In this document: positions 1 through 8,792 of the stretch, piece by piece | Position numbering within the stretch: position 1 is the stretch's first letter | Layout: each line of letters begins with the position of its first letter | From: Gramella sp. MT6 | Lineage (GTDB): Bacteria > Bacteroidota > Bacteroidia > Flavobacteriales > Flavobacteriaceae | Direction: 5' to 3' | DNA: 64,000 nt | Assembly: GCF_019357415.1 (NCBI RefSeq) | Contig: NZ_CP048410.1 | Span: forward strand, 2,692,501-2,756,500 | Notes under the pieces: generated by a model | What the model was told of the DNA's origin: nothing | Seen by the model: only the letters and a program-made list of their open reading frames with translations | Database searches by the model: none | Made by a program: the position numbers and the translations under genes

Positions 1-380
1 TTTAATTCTTTGAACAGGTAATTTATCACGGTGGTTCCTGATTCGTTGATGAATCCTTTTCTCCAGAATTCAGGAAGCAGCCAAAAGCCTATTTCAGCTT
101 TATTGTGTTCCTTTTGATAATCATTAATTCCAATTGCGCCACAGAAATCTCCTGATGCTTTTAGCCGTATTGCCCACCACATTCCTGAATTAGATTTTTC
201 AAGATTGGAATACCAGTTCATTTGTTCTTGCGTGCTCTCATAGCTGGAATATTGAACTCCATAGTATTTGATTACTTCTGGATGAGAAAGCCCTATAAAT
301 ATATTTTTATGATCATGGGCTTCAATCTTATTCATTAATAAGCGATCTGATTCTAGACTTGGAATTTTTATACTCTTCAA
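1..380 (-). CDS. GNAT family N-acetyltransferase (C-terminus cut by window edge)
   Basis: The reverse strand encodes a protein beginning around KSIKIPSLESDRLLMNKI, followed by a segment reading WWAIRLKASGDFCGAIGIND and then AEIGFWLLPEFWRKGFINES. This is the RimJ/RimL type of GNAT fold: an ESDRL start, a central beta-strand pair ending in GAIGI, and the Y/FW-Q/RKG acetyl-CoA loop. The reading frame is still open at base 1, so the end of the protein is missing. There is no ATG early enough; TTG at 380 is the best start, because the internal ATG would remove the conserved ESDRL segment. The substrate cannot be told. It is separated from the next gene by a terminator. Confidence 0.75.
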   Translation of the reverse strand, partial: MKSIKIPSLESDRLLMNKIEAHDHKNIFIGLSHPEVIKYYGVQYSSYESTQEQMNWYSNLEKSNSGMWWAIRLKASGDFCGAIGINDYQKEHNKAEIGFWLLPEFWRKGFINESGTTVINYLFKEL

Positions 381-406
381 ATTGATGTTAAATACTTTAA
401 TCCTTA

Positions 407-414
407 CAAATTTA
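407..414 (-). promoter_or_regulatory. Putative -7 box for the GNAT gene
   Basis: Reads TAAATTTG on the minus strand, matching the Bacteroidetes TAnnTTTG -7 element, about 26 bases upstream of the TTG start. No clear TTG -33 element is seen. Confidence 0.4.
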
Positions 415-450
415 TATTATTGTTTCTAGCTATTCCAGATTGAAGATAGA

Positions 451-480
451 AAAAAGCCGACCTAATACAGATCGGCTTTT
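451..480 (-). terminator. Rho-independent terminator after the DUF779 gene
   Basis: AAAAGCCGA pairs with TCGGCTTTT around an 11-base loop; on the minus strand the stem is followed by a run of T. It lies 25 bases past the DUF779 stop. Confidence 0.85.
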
Positions 481-504
481 AATTCAAACTAAAAAACTCA
501 TACA

Positions 505-894
505 TCAATCAATAAATTGTTCTCCATATTTAATGGGTTCAAGATCTTCTAATTCCTCGGGTTTAAACATCCTTGATTTAATTACAAATCTTAATCCCAT
601 CGGGATTTCCAAAGAGAAACTTGAGCCTCTTCCTTTCGTAATATCTACTAATAGATGGGTGTGTTTCCAGTATTCAAACTGATCTTTGCTCATAAAGAAT
701 TCACAACCATGGACCGTGCCCAGCCAAACGTCGTTCTCATTGAGCAATAGATCGCCTTTTTCAAGGCACATTGGAGATGACCCGTCACAGCAACCACCGC
801 TTTGATGAAACATAAGTTCGCCGTGGCGTTCCCTTAGCTGATCTATTATTTCTGCAGCTTCTTCTGTTATTTCTACTCTTTTAGTCATAGACAT
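505..894 (-). CDS. DUF779 domain protein
   Basis: A 129-residue protein of the DUF779 family, with the family's GGCCDGSSPMC cysteine cluster and a later TVHGCEFFMS segment. DUF779 genes are repeatedly found beside acetaldehyde/aldehyde dehydrogenase genes, and here the gene follows the aldehyde dehydrogenase by only 2 bases, so the two are surely co-transcribed. The biochemical role is not established. The clustered cysteines and histidine could bind a metal or react with an aldehyde, but that is inference. It ends at a strong terminator. Confidence 0.85.
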   Translation of the reverse strand: MSMTKRVEITEEAAEIIDQLRERHGELMFHQSGGCCDGSSPMCLEKGDLLLNENDVWLGTVHGCEFFMSKDQFEYWKHTHLLVDITKGRGSSFSLEIPMGLRFVIKSRMFKPEELEDLEPIKYGEQFID

Positions 895-896
895 TT

Positions 897-2420
897 TTAA
901 AAGAATCCCATTGGTTTCTTATCATAAGAAACCAGCATATTCTTGGTATGACGATAGTGGCTCAACATCATTTTATGGTTTTCACGTCCGATACCTGATT
1001 TTTTATAACCTCCAAATGGTGCATGTGCAGGATAATTATGATAATTATTCACCCAAACACGACCAGCTTTTATAGCCCTTGCGATCTGATAAGCCTGGTG
1101 AGTGTCTCTGGTCCAGACTCCCGCACCAAGACCATATAAAGTGTCATTGGCAATTTCAATTGCTTCTGCTTCATCTTTAAAGGTGGTTACGCAAACTACA
1201 GGCCCAAAGATTTCTTCCTGGAATACGCGCATTTTATTATTTCCTTTAAGGATAGTTGGTTTTATATAATATCCACCTTCTAATCCTTCATTAAAAGCAG
1301 CTTCGCCACCTGTTAATACTTCACAGCCTTCTTCTTTTCCAATATTAATATAATTTAAGATCTTTTCATATTGATCATTAGATGCCTGTGCACCCATCAT
1401 GGTGTCTGGATCTAGCGGATGTCCCAGTTTGATCGCTTCGGTCCTTTTAATAACCCTTTCAATGAATTTGTCATAAATACTTTCCTGTATTAAGAGTCTA
1501 GAAGGGCAGGTACAAACTTCACCTTGGTTTAAAGCAAACATTACTGCTCCTTCTATACATTTATCAAAATAGTCATCATCTGCATCCATAATACTTTCAA
1601 AAAATACGTTTGGAGATTTACCTCCGAGTTCCAGGGTTACCGGAGTAATATTTTTTGAAGCATATTGCATAATCAACTGTCCGGTAGTTGTTTCACCGGT
1701 AAAAGCGATCTTATTGATACGTGAACTTGAAGCCAAGGGTTTACCAGCTTCAGCACCAAAACCGTTCACGATGTTCAATACTCCGGCAGGGAGAATATCT
1801 TCGATAAGTTCCATGAGAATCATGATACCAACGGGAGTTTGTTCTGCTGGTTTCAATACCACGCAATTTCCTGCAGCTAGGGCTGGCGCCAATTTCCAGG
1901 TGGCCATAAGAATAGGAAAGTTCCATGGGATTATTTGCCCAACAACACCAAGTGGTTCAGTTACGTTTATGCAAACTGTATTAGAATCAAGTTCAGCAAC
2001 AGAACCTTCTTCAGCCCTGATCACTCCAGCAAAATATCTAAAATGATCTACAGCTAATGGAAGGTCGGCAGCAAGAGTTTCTCTAACCGCTTTCCCATTA
2101 TCCCATGTTTCGGCCCTGGCGAGATCTTCCAGATTTTTCTCCATGACATCTGCGATCTTCAGTAATAAATTACTTCTATATGCCGCTGAAGAATTATTCC
2201 ATTCAGGAGCTGCTTTCCAGGCAGCATCGATCGCTTTATTTATATCATCTTCAGTAGATCGGGCAACTTTAGTAAATGAATTTCCATCAACTGGAGAAAT
2301 GTTGTCGAAATATTCACCTTTTACAGGAGCGGTCCATTTTCCGCCTATAAAATTGTCATATTTATCCTTGAATTTAGGCTTTTCGATCTTCTGCTTTTCT
2401 GTGGTTTGTACATTGCTCAT
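897..2420 (-). CDS. NAD(P)-dependent aldehyde dehydrogenase
   Basis: A 507-residue aldehyde dehydrogenase of the ALDH superfamily, most like the acetaldehyde dehydrogenases AcoD/AldB/ExaC. Visible landmarks are IPWNFP at about 164-169, the general base Glu264 in LELGGKSP, and the catalytic Cys303 in [11 protein letters not shown]. The length is normal for the family. It oxidises an aldehyde to the acid in the cytoplasm; the substrate is inferred to be a short aliphatic aldehyde from the DUF779 neighbour. It shares a 212-base intergenic region with a divergent AraC-type regulator, a common arrangement for inducible dehydrogenases. Confidence 0.93.
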   Translation of the reverse strand: MSNVQTTEKQKIEKPKFKDKYDNFIGGKWTAPVKGEYFDNISPVDGNSFTKVARSTEDDINKAIDAAWKAAPEWNNSSAAYRSNLLLKIADVMEKNLEDLARAETWDNGKAVRETLAADLPLAVDHFRYFAGVIRAEEGSVAELDSNTVCINVTEPLGVVGQIIPWNFPILMATWKLAPALAAGNCVVLKPAEQTPVGIMILMELIEDILPAGVLNIVNGFGAEAGKPLASSSRINKIAFTGETTTGQLIMQYASKNITPVTLELGGKSPNVFFESIMDADDDYFDKCIEGAVMFALNQGEVCTCPSRLLIQESIYDKFIERVIKRTEAIKLGHPLDPDTMMGAQASNDQYEKILNYINIGKEEGCEVLTGGEAAFNEGLEGGYYIKPTILKGNNKMRVFQEEIFGPVVCVTTFKDEAEAIEIANDTLYGLGAGVWTRDTHQAYQIARAIKAGRVWVNNYHNYPAHAPFGGYKKSGIGRENHKMMLSHYRHTKNMLVSYDKKPMGFF

Positions 2421-2632
2421 AATAATTAAAAGTTTAAGTTATCTTAATAATGAAATCACCCGGTGGTTAATCCGGAATTCTATTAAAGTTAATTGATAAT
2501 TCACAAAAACATCTGACGTATTCTCTCAATACCATGAACAAATCATTTAATTATTGTTATATCGTTAAAAAATAGGGTCTTAAATTGTATATTTAGGAAT
2601 GTGCTTTCAGCGGTATTAATTCGTAAACGATA

Positions 2633-3550
2633 ATGAATATGGATCTGTCTAGTGATTTCTATGAGAACAGGAAACTTGAAAATCTGGTGGAAAATCAAAC
2701 TTCCTATACTCTCAATAATGCGGCGTTACATATTTTCGAAACACATGAAAAGGCGGAAAGGGTCCTACTGAAATTTGATCAGCCGGTCCTGGCAAGTATG
2801 ATCAAAGGAAAAAAGATCATGCATTTAAGGGACCTGCAATCATTCAATTTTCTGCCGGGAGAATCTCTGATCCTGCCTTCAAATGAAATGATGTGTATAG
2901 ATTTTCCAGAGGCTCAAATTAATAATCCTACGCGTTGTCTCGCCATGGCAATTTCCGAGGATAAAATATCCAAAGTCCTGGAGCATATGAATGAGTATAT
3001 GCCCAAAGCAGAAAAAACGGAGTGGAGTCTAATGGATTATAATTTCCATTTCACCAATGATGTGGGAATCTATCAAATTTTACAGCGGCTTCTTTTTTTA
3101 TTCACTGAAGATCATCCCTCTAAAGACCTTTTTGTAGATAATATGCTGGAAGAACTTATTATCAGGATCCTCCAGACCAATTCCAGGAGGATCTATACCG
3201 ATGAAAGCTTTAAACTGAGCTCAAATAACAGGCTAGCTTTTATTGTAGAATATATTCGGAGTAACCTTCACAATCCTTTATCGGTAAAAAAACTGAGCAA
3301 AAAAGCCTGTATGAGCGAATCTAATTTTTACAGGGTTTTTAAAAATGAACTGGGAATTTCACCTACCGACTTTATAAATAACGAACGGATCAAACTGGCG
3401 GTAAGCCTACTGCAGAATCCTGAAAAGAGCATCAAAGAGATCTACCAGGAGTGCGGATTTGAAAGCAGGTCATATTTCAATCGCGTATTTAAGAGTCGAA
3501 AGAAGGTCGCTCCGGGAGATTATCAATCAAGGCTTAACGTTAGAGTATAA
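2633..3550 (+). CDS. AraC family transcriptional regulator
   Basis: A 305-residue regulator. Residues 1-190 form a cupin-like effector/dimerisation part without a recognised motif; residues about 205-300 hold two helix-turn-helix units of the AraC type, seen in LSKKACMSESNFYRVFKNEL and then IYQECGFESRSYFNRVFKS. It is divergent from the aldehyde dehydrogenase-DUF779 pair and is therefore the likely activator of that pair, perhaps responding to an aldehyde or alcohol. This is inference from position. The start is an ATG preceded by an AT-rich stretch, and the downstream gene is convergent. Confidence 0.9.
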   Translation: MNMDLSSDFYENRKLENLVENQTSYTLNNAALHIFETHEKAERVLLKFDQPVLASMIKGKKIMHLRDLQSFNFLPGESLILPSNEMMCIDFPEAQINNPTRCLAMAISEDKISKVLEHMNEYMPKAEKTEWSLMDYNFHFTNDVGIYQILQRLLFLFTEDHPSKDLFVDNMLEELIIRILQTNSRRIYTDESFKLSSNNRLAFIVEYIRSNLHNPLSVKKLSKKACMSESNFYRVFKNELGISPTDFINNERIKLAVSLLQNPEKSIKEIYQECGFESRSYFNRVFKSRKKVAPGDYQSRLNVRV

Positions 3551-3578
3551 AAATACTCAGATGGTTTATAGTGTATTA

Positions 3579-4007
3579 TCAGTCTTTTATGAAATCACTG
3601 AAATCTTTAAAAAACTCTTCCAGAAGCACCATATTGGTAGAAAGAAAAGTTTTTACCTCAGGCCAATCTTTCTTATTATGAATACTCACATTCTCTTTTT
3701 GAACATAAATCCTGGATATCAATTTTCCTTCAGGTAATTCATAATTTTCTTCGAAGATAACTTCTGGTAGATATTCGGTTCTCAGAACTTTCTGCAAGGA
3801 TTGCATTTTTTCATAATAATAAGCTCTTATCATTTCATCTTCATCTGCAATGTCCAGTGAAACCTGTGCAACTTTTCTGTCGAAGGTGAATTTTAACTGG
3901 ATCTCCTTCATTTTGGTATTATATAGTAACCATTTATGAGGAAATTCCTTGCCGAAGCTTGTCCAGAATTCCTGCCTAATTTTCTTTGATTCCTCCCTGC
4001 TGAACAT
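3579..4007 (-). CDS. DUF4268 domain protein
   Basis: A 142-residue soluble protein starting MFSREESKKIRQEFWTSFGK, which is the hallmark opening of the DUF4268 family; the rest includes the KASLDI-like strand (VAQVSLDIAD) and a C-terminal helix. The family is widespread in Bacteroidetes and its fold resembles nuclease-related proteins, but no activity is known to me. Its ATG directly abuts the stop codon of the upstream ZIP gene with no bases between, so the two are translationally coupled. The link between the two functions is not obvious. Confidence 0.85.
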   Translation of the reverse strand: MFSREESKKIRQEFWTSFGKEFPHKWLLYNTKMKEIQLKFTFDRKVAQVSLDIADEDEMIRAYYYEKMQSLQKVLRTEYLPEVIFEENYELPEGKLISRIYVQKENVSIHNKKDWPEVKTFLSTNMVLLEEFFKDFSDFIKD

Positions 4008-4691
4008 TTAAATAAAATAAGCGAGTAATATTCCTAATATGATCACTCCTAATTTTGAGGCATTAAAGGAATGATTCTTTGAAGATTCAAAAAGTATAGT
4101 GGTAGAAACATGTAGAAAAATACCAATTACCACCGCATTTATATAATCTGAATACTGTGAAATCACAGGGACACTATTTTTCAACCAGCTACCTAGCGGA
4201 GTCATAAGTGCAAAGAAAGCAAGGAATAAAAACACTTTTGCTTTGCTAAGCTTACTTTGAACCAGGAAGACAGAAAGTATCGCTGCCACCGGGATCTTAT
4301 GCACTACAACGCCATGTAATAGATGATTATCCTTATCTAGCGGAAAACCTTCAAGGAGAGAATGAAGGCTTAAACTTATAAGAAGGAGTATTGGAAAAGC
4401 AGTAGATTTCTGATTAAAATGAAGGTGACCGTGTTCAACTCCCTTAGAAAGAAACTCAAGGACAATTTGCAACAATAATCCAAGCATTATAAAAACACCG
4501 ATTCCCGAATCTGGTTCGCGGTAAACATCTGGTAATAATTCCAGTACGGTTACTGCCAGTAGGTAGGCGCCACTAAAGGCGAGTAGAAGTTTAAAACCTG
4601 AAGAACTACCGGGTTTCAAAAAAATTGAAATTACATAACCGATGATCACGGCAAGTACCGGTAGAAAATAAATATATAGATCTGTTAGCAA
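4008..4691 (-). CDS. ZIP family divalent metal transporter
   Basis: A 227-residue integral inner-membrane protein with about eight hydrophobic segments. The metal-path signatures of ZIP transporters are visible: HSLLEGF in the fourth transmembrane helix and HKIPVA in the fifth, with an intervening His-containing loop (EHGHLHF) typical of the variable cytoplasmic region. ZIP proteins import Zn(II) or other divalent metals into the cytoplasm; the ion cannot be assigned. It is shorter than many ZIPs but complete. It is the first gene of a two-gene operon with the DUF4268 gene and has its own promoter back to back with the rRNA methyltransferase promoter. Confidence 0.88.
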   Translation of the reverse strand: MLTDLYIYFLPVLAVIIGYVISIFLKPGSSSGFKLLLAFSGAYLLAVTVLELLPDVYREPDSGIGVFIMLGLLLQIVLEFLSKGVEHGHLHFNQKSTAFPILLLISLSLHSLLEGFPLDKDNHLLHGVVVHKIPVAAILSVFLVQSKLSKAKVFLFLAFFALMTPLGSWLKNSVPVISQYSDYINAVVIGIFLHVSTTILFESSKNHSFNASKLGVIILGILLAYFI

Positions 4692-4766
4692 ATTACTTAT
4701 GGTTGGTGGTTGCCGGAAAGCACAGAACTATATCCCGAACTATCCTGTAATAATTATACTTTCGGA

Positions 4767-4785
4767 CAAAATTAACTTATTTTTG
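4767..4785. promoter_or_regulatory. Back-to-back divergent promoters (ZIP operon and THUMP methyltransferase)
   Basis: Two TAnnTTTG -7 boxes lie 3 bases apart on opposite strands: TAATTTTG on the minus strand at 4774-4767, facing the ZIP gene, and TATTTTTG on the plus strand at 4778-4785, 20 bases before the methyltransferase ATG. Polymerase at one box should exclude the other. Confidence 0.55.
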
Positions 4786-4805
4786 TCGTTCTATAAAGAA
4801 GGAAT

Positions 4806-5969
4806 ATGGCTAATAACTTTAGAATGATCGCAAAGACCTTATATGGCTTTGAATCGATCCTCGCAAAAGAATTACTTGACTTGGGTGCAATGGAAATCAA
4901 AGAGGGTAACCGCATGGTGAGCTTCATTGGTGATAAAGGCTTTATGTATAAGGCAAACCTTTGTTTGAGAACAGCCATTAAGATCCTGAAGCCTTATGAA
5001 AGTTTCAAGGCAAATTCTGAACAGGAACTATACGATAATATCAAAAGATTACCCTGGGAGAAATTCCTGGACGTTAAAGGTAGTCTGGCGATAGATTCTG
5101 CTGTTCATTCAGATATATTTACGCATTCTCAATATGTGGCCCTGAAGACCAAGGATGCAATTGTAGACAGGTTCAGGGAGAAGTTTGGGGAAAGACCAGA
5201 TGTGGATCTTGATTTTCCAGATCTACGCATCAATATTCATATTGAGAATAATTTCTGTAATGTTTCTTTTGATAGCTCTGGAGATTCCCTGCATAAAAGG
5301 GGTTATCGTACTGCAACCAATATCGCGCCTATAAATGAAGTTCTGGCAGCAGGAATGTTGTTAATGTCTGGATGGGATGGCCAGTGCGATTTCCTGGATC
5401 CAATGTGTGGTAGTGGAACTATCCCGATTGAAGCCGCAATGATCGCTTGTAATATTCCGCCTAACCTGAATAGGAAGGAATTTGCTTTTGAAAAATGGAG
5501 TGACTGGGATGAAGATCTTTATGAAAAGATCGAGGAATCTGCACTTAAGAAAGTGAGAGATTTCCACTTTAAGATCAAAGGTTATGATAAGGCTCCTTCA
5601 GCAGTGATGAAAGCTAAGGATAACGTAAAAAATGCTAATCTTTCAGACTTTATAGAAATTCAGCAGAAAAGTTTTTTCGAAAGTGAAAAGGAAAATGAGG
5701 GTTATTTGCATATGCTTTTCAATCCACCTTACGGGGAACGGCTGGAAATAGATATTGAAGAATTCTACGGAAAGATAGGGGATACGCTAAAACAAAATTA
5801 TCCTGGTACCCATGCCTGGTTCATCGCCACCAATTTCGACGCCATTAAAAGCGTTGGTCTTAGAGCTTCACGTAAGATCAAATTATATAACGGGCCGCTC
5901 GAAGGAAGACTGCTTAAATACGTACTTTACGAAGGTTCTAAAAAGAAAAGCAAGCAGGAAAATAGCTAG
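4806..5969 (+). CDS. THUMP-domain class I SAM-dependent RNA methyltransferase (RlmL N-terminal type)
   Basis: A 387-residue methyltransferase. Residues about 1-165 contain a ferredoxin-like plus THUMP RNA-binding region (start FRMIAKTLYGFESILAKEL); residues about 170-375 form the Rossmann methyltransferase with DPMCGSGT as the SAM loop and NPPYGER as the N-methyltransferase catalytic motif. This matches the N-terminal half of E. coli RlmKL, which makes N2-methylguanine 2445 in 23S rRNA; the C-terminal RlmK half is absent, as in Bacillus YpsC. The stop codon overlaps that of the convergent DUF6048 gene inside a CTAG. Substrate position is inferred from the family. Confidence 0.88.
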   Translation: MANNFRMIAKTLYGFESILAKELLDLGAMEIKEGNRMVSFIGDKGFMYKANLCLRTAIKILKPYESFKANSEQELYDNIKRLPWEKFLDVKGSLAIDSAVHSDIFTHSQYVALKTKDAIVDRFREKFGERPDVDLDFPDLRINIHIENNFCNVSFDSSGDSLHKRGYRTATNIAPINEVLAAGMLLMSGWDGQCDFLDPMCGSGTIPIEAAMIACNIPPNLNRKEFAFEKWSDWDEDLYEKIEESALKKVRDFHFKIKGYDKAPSAVMKAKDNVKNANLSDFIEIQQKSFFESEKENEGYLHMLFNPPYGERLEIDIEEFYGKIGDTLKQNYPGTHAWFIATNFDAIKSVGLRASRKIKLYNGPLEGRLLKYVLYEGSKKKSKQENS

Positions 5970-6670
5970 TCCCTTGCTTTTTTATAGAAGGGTATAAGGT
6001 AAGAGATGGAATATCCGAAACCGGCTCCAAACTCGCTGCTATCGTAAGTTCTTCCAAATCCCGGAATTGCAAGATTATCAAAATTAGTCGGAGTTTTTTG
6101 GCCGATCCTTCTTTTTAACTGAACATTCGCGGAAAGGAAAAGATTATTGAGAACTTCTACTTTAACTCCTACCATGACTTCAGCCCAACTGGCAGTGAGA
6201 CCTGTAGTTTCTACATTGTCTTCACGAAAATCCGGTCCAAAATAATCTGAAGAGGTGTAGATCCTGTAACTCTCAAGAGTTTGGGAAAAGGTTGCAAAAC
6301 CATAACGAAGGCCAACAAAGATAGCATTCTGCATATCCAGCCAGTTCTCGTAGGCATTGTAATCACCACCTACTTTTATGTAGCTTCCGGTAGTAAAAGT
6401 CTGAATATTATCACCTTCGAATGTTCTTTCTTCGGTTCCTAGTTCTGCTGCGATATAATAATTCTTATAGACCCTGTAATCACCAACTAATTCTATTCCG
6501 CTGTAAGTGTCATCTAAAACCGAGCGCAATGGTTTACTCAGGTCTATTCCTGCTCTAATACCATATTTCTCTTTGTACTGAATAGAATCCTGGCCTTGTG
6601 CATTTTGCTGAGCAGAAGCTGAGCCTATGAGAAAAAGAAAAAATATCAGGCTAGAAAAATATCGATACAT
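5966..6670 (-). CDS. DUF6048 family exported beta-barrel-like protein
   Basis: The start at 6670 gives MYRYFSSLIFFLFLIGSASAQ, a clean signal peptide with cleavage after SASA; a longer reading from 6706 would add twelve polar residues ahead of it and lengthen the overlap with the upstream gene. The mature part is rich in alternating aromatic/polar strands (for example YYIAAELGTEERT and FGAGFGYSISYLIPF at the end), consistent with a small outer-membrane beta-barrel. It overlaps the upstream DUF6452 gene by 20 bases. The two families are commonly paired in Flavobacteriia; function is unknown. Confidence 0.75.
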   Translation of the reverse strand: MYRYFSSLIFFLFLIGSASAQQNAQGQDSIQYKEKYGIRAGIDLSKPLRSVLDDTYSGIELVGDYRVYKNYYIAAELGTEERTFEGDNIQTFTTGSYIKVGGDYNAYENWLDMQNAIFVGLRYGFATFSQTLESYRIYTSSDYFGPDFREDNVETTGLTASWAEVMVGVKVEVLNNLFLSANVQLKRRIGQKTPTNFDNLAIPGFGRTYDSSEFGAGFGYSISYLIPFYKKARD

Positions 6671-7202
6671 GGGCTTGATTTTCGTCTTCAATATCTGTTT
6701 GTTCAATTTCTATGTCCTGTATCCATCCACTGTTTTCTCCAGAGTTTTGCAGTGATGTTTTTAGGCCCACGTAATTAATTTTATAGGCGCAGGCACGGTT
6801 AATATATTCATCATTACGACTGTAGGTGAAACTGATGGTATCTCTAATTCCGCTATTTCTTGCGGTGGTATCATTTGCTGCAGTATTCAAGGTGAATACA
6901 TAGCTTGTTTGATTAGCATTGGTTTTAAGTGGGATCGCAATACTATCACCGCTAAATCTAAAATATGAAACAGGTGTCTCTCCCCCGGTGTTGATAACAA
7001 AATTAGTGCTGTCGCTATCTATTGATCTTATACTCAGATTTTGAGGTGATTGAAGATCATTGGGTTCTTCATTTTCATAAAACCGAATAATAAGAAGGGG
7101 AGTGGTGTCTGTAGTTTCGGGGCAAATGTCATCTCTTTGACAGGCAATGCCAGAAAAGAACAATGCTATAAAGAGTAGCTTATAAAATTTATTTTTCATC
7201 AA
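6651..7202 (-). CDS. DUF6452 family lipoprotein
   Basis: A 183-residue protein whose start MMKNKFYKLLFIALFFSGIA is a lipoprotein signal followed by Cys and the sequence QRDDICPE. The cysteine pair C(QRDDI)C and a later CAYKINYV are notable. The body contains repeated short beta-strands ending in INYVGLKTSLQNS. It matches what is annotated as DUF6452 in Flavobacteriia. It lies 6 bases downstream of rlmD and overlaps the DUF6048 gene, so the three form an operon; the lipoprotein and barrel probably act together at the outer membrane, which is inference. Confidence 0.75.
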   Translation of the reverse strand: MMKNKFYKLLFIALFFSGIACQRDDICPETTDTTPLLIIRFYENEEPNDLQSPQNLSIRSIDSDSTNFVINTGGETPVSYFRFSGDSIAIPLKTNANQTSYVFTLNTAANDTTARNSGIRDTISFTYSRNDEYINRACAYKINYVGLKTSLQNSGENSGWIQDIEIEQTDIEDENQAHVSIFF

Positions 7203-7208
7203 TTTTAA

Positions 7209-8618
7209 CTAGCGTTTTTCTAGACATACCACGTTCTCCACGTGATGAGTTTGAGGGAACATATCTACCGCTCTTACTTTAGTTACCTTATAATACTCGT
7301 CAAGTAAAGCCAGGTCCCTTGCCTGAGTAGCAGAATTACAACTTACATAAACTATTCGTTCTGGCAATATACCAATTATTTGAGCGACTACATCTTTGTG
7401 CATTCCGTCTCTTGGTGGATCGGTTATGATAACATCTGGATGGCCGTGCTCATCGATAAAACTCTGGGTAAAGACCTTACGCATATCTCCAACATAGAAC
7501 TCCACATTGTCTATATTATTTCTTTCAGCGTTCTCTTTCGCATCTTTAATGGCTTCAGGTACAGCTTCAACTCCAACTACTTTTTTAGCATTTTTAGCCA
7601 CAAACTGAGCGATGGTGCCGGTTCCGGTGTAAAGGTCATAAACCAGTTCATCTCCCTTGAGATCTGCATATTCCCTGGCGATCTTATAAAGATTATACGC
7701 CTGGTCTGAATTTGTTTGATAGAAAGATTTAGCGTTGATCTTGAATTTAAGACCTTCCATTTCTTCAAAAATATGATCACGTCCTTTAAAACAGATCACT
7801 TCCTGATCGTAAATGGTATCGTTCGCTTTATTATTAACTACATATTGTAGCGAGGTGATCTCCGGGAATTTCTCGTCTATAGCGTTTAGAAGCAATTCCC
7901 TTTGTTCTTTATTGTCCTCATAGAACTGTACCAGGATCATGATCTCTCCGGTAGAAGTAGTCCTTATCATCAAAGTACGCAATAAACCTTCCTGCTTCCT
8001 GGTATTGAAAAAAGCCAGATCGTTTTCTGTAGCGAAATTCTTTACAAAATTCCTGATCGCATTACTAGGGTCTGCCTGTAGATGGCATTTCTTGATATCA
8101 AGGATCTTATCCCACATTCCCGGGATGTGAAAACCAAGGGCGTTTCTTTCTTCAATATCTTCCCCGCTTTGGATCTCTTCCTGGGTTAACCATCGGCTAT
8201 CGCTAAAAGAAAACTCCATTTTATTCCTGTAAAAATAAATCTCTTCGCTTCCTAGAATAGGAGTGATCTCGGGAAGTTCAATTTTGCCTAACCTGCGCAG
8301 GTTATTTTCAACTTCATTCTGTTTATGTTCCAGCTGAAATTTATATTCCATATTCTGCCATTTGCAACCACCACAGGTTCCAAAATGCTGGCAAACAGGT
8401 TCGGTTCTTTTATCTGAAAGTTTATGAAATTCTACTGCGGTTCCCTGATAAAATGATTTCTTTTTTCGGGTGGTCTGCACATCTACAATATCACCGGGAA
8501 CGGCATTATCTATAAAGATGACTCTGCCATCTGGTGATTTGGCAATCGCCTTACCTTTGGCACCGGCATCTATAACTTCAATTTCTGTAAAAAGCTTGTT
8601 TTTATTTCTTCTCGCCAT
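7209..8618 (-). CDS. rlmD: 23S rRNA (uracil-C5)-methyltransferase RlmD
   Basis: A 469-residue enzyme of the RlmD/RumA (TrmA superfamily) type that methylates C5 of a 23S rRNA uridine (U1939 in E. coli). Residues about 5-65 form the TRAM domain; the [4Fe-4S] ligands are Cys76, Cys82, Cys85 (QHFGTCGGCKW) and Cys178; the SAM loop reads DLYTGTGTIAQF; the nucleophilic cysteine lies in YVSCNSATQARDL near residue 425. All key residues are present. In bacteria such as Bacillus one homologue handles two uridines, so the exact target is uncertain. It heads the operon with DUF6452 and DUF6048. Confidence 0.93.
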   Translation of the reverse strand: MARRNKNKLFTEIEVIDAGAKGKAIAKSPDGRVIFIDNAVPGDIVDVQTTRKKKSFYQGTAVEFHKLSDKRTEPVCQHFGTCGGCKWQNMEYKFQLEHKQNEVENNLRRLGKIELPEITPILGSEEIYFYRNKMEFSFSDSRWLTQEEIQSGEDIEERNALGFHIPGMWDKILDIKKCHLQADPSNAIRNFVKNFATENDLAFFNTRKQEGLLRTLMIRTTSTGEIMILVQFYEDNKEQRELLLNAIDEKFPEITSLQYVVNNKANDTIYDQEVICFKGRDHIFEEMEGLKFKINAKSFYQTNSDQAYNLYKIAREYADLKGDELVYDLYTGTGTIAQFVAKNAKKVVGVEAVPEAIKDAKENAERNNIDNVEFYVGDMRKVFTQSFIDEHGHPDVIITDPPRDGMHKDVVAQIIGILPERIVYVSCNSATQARDLALLDEYYKVTKVRAVDMFPQTHHVENVVCLEKR

Positions 8619-8622
8619 AGCG

Positions 8623-8630
8623 CAAAAATA
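8623..8630 (-). promoter_or_regulatory. Putative -7 box immediately upstream of rlmD
   Basis: TATTTTTG on the minus strand ends 4 bases before the rlmD ATG. If used with standard spacing, transcription would begin at or next to the start codon (leaderless mRNA). Confidence 0.4.
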
Positions 8631-8792
8631 GGATAATTAACAAGATTTAAAGAGAGCCCGCTTGAAATTTTCAGCAAACATTTAGTAATTTGCAGGAATT
8701 CAAATTTCAGGGGTGATTTCTCTCCCATTTCGTTACTTTTCAACCGAAGAAAGAAGGAATTGTAAAACAATAATTCTAAAACGAAAACTAAC

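Noticed and set aside
440..682. 80-residue plus-strand open frame
   Set aside because: Antisense to DUF779 and crosses its terminator; no homology or start context.
1714..2496. Two plus-strand open frames of 110 and 117 residues
   Set aside because: Both antisense to the aldehyde dehydrogenase, whose frame is complete and conserved.
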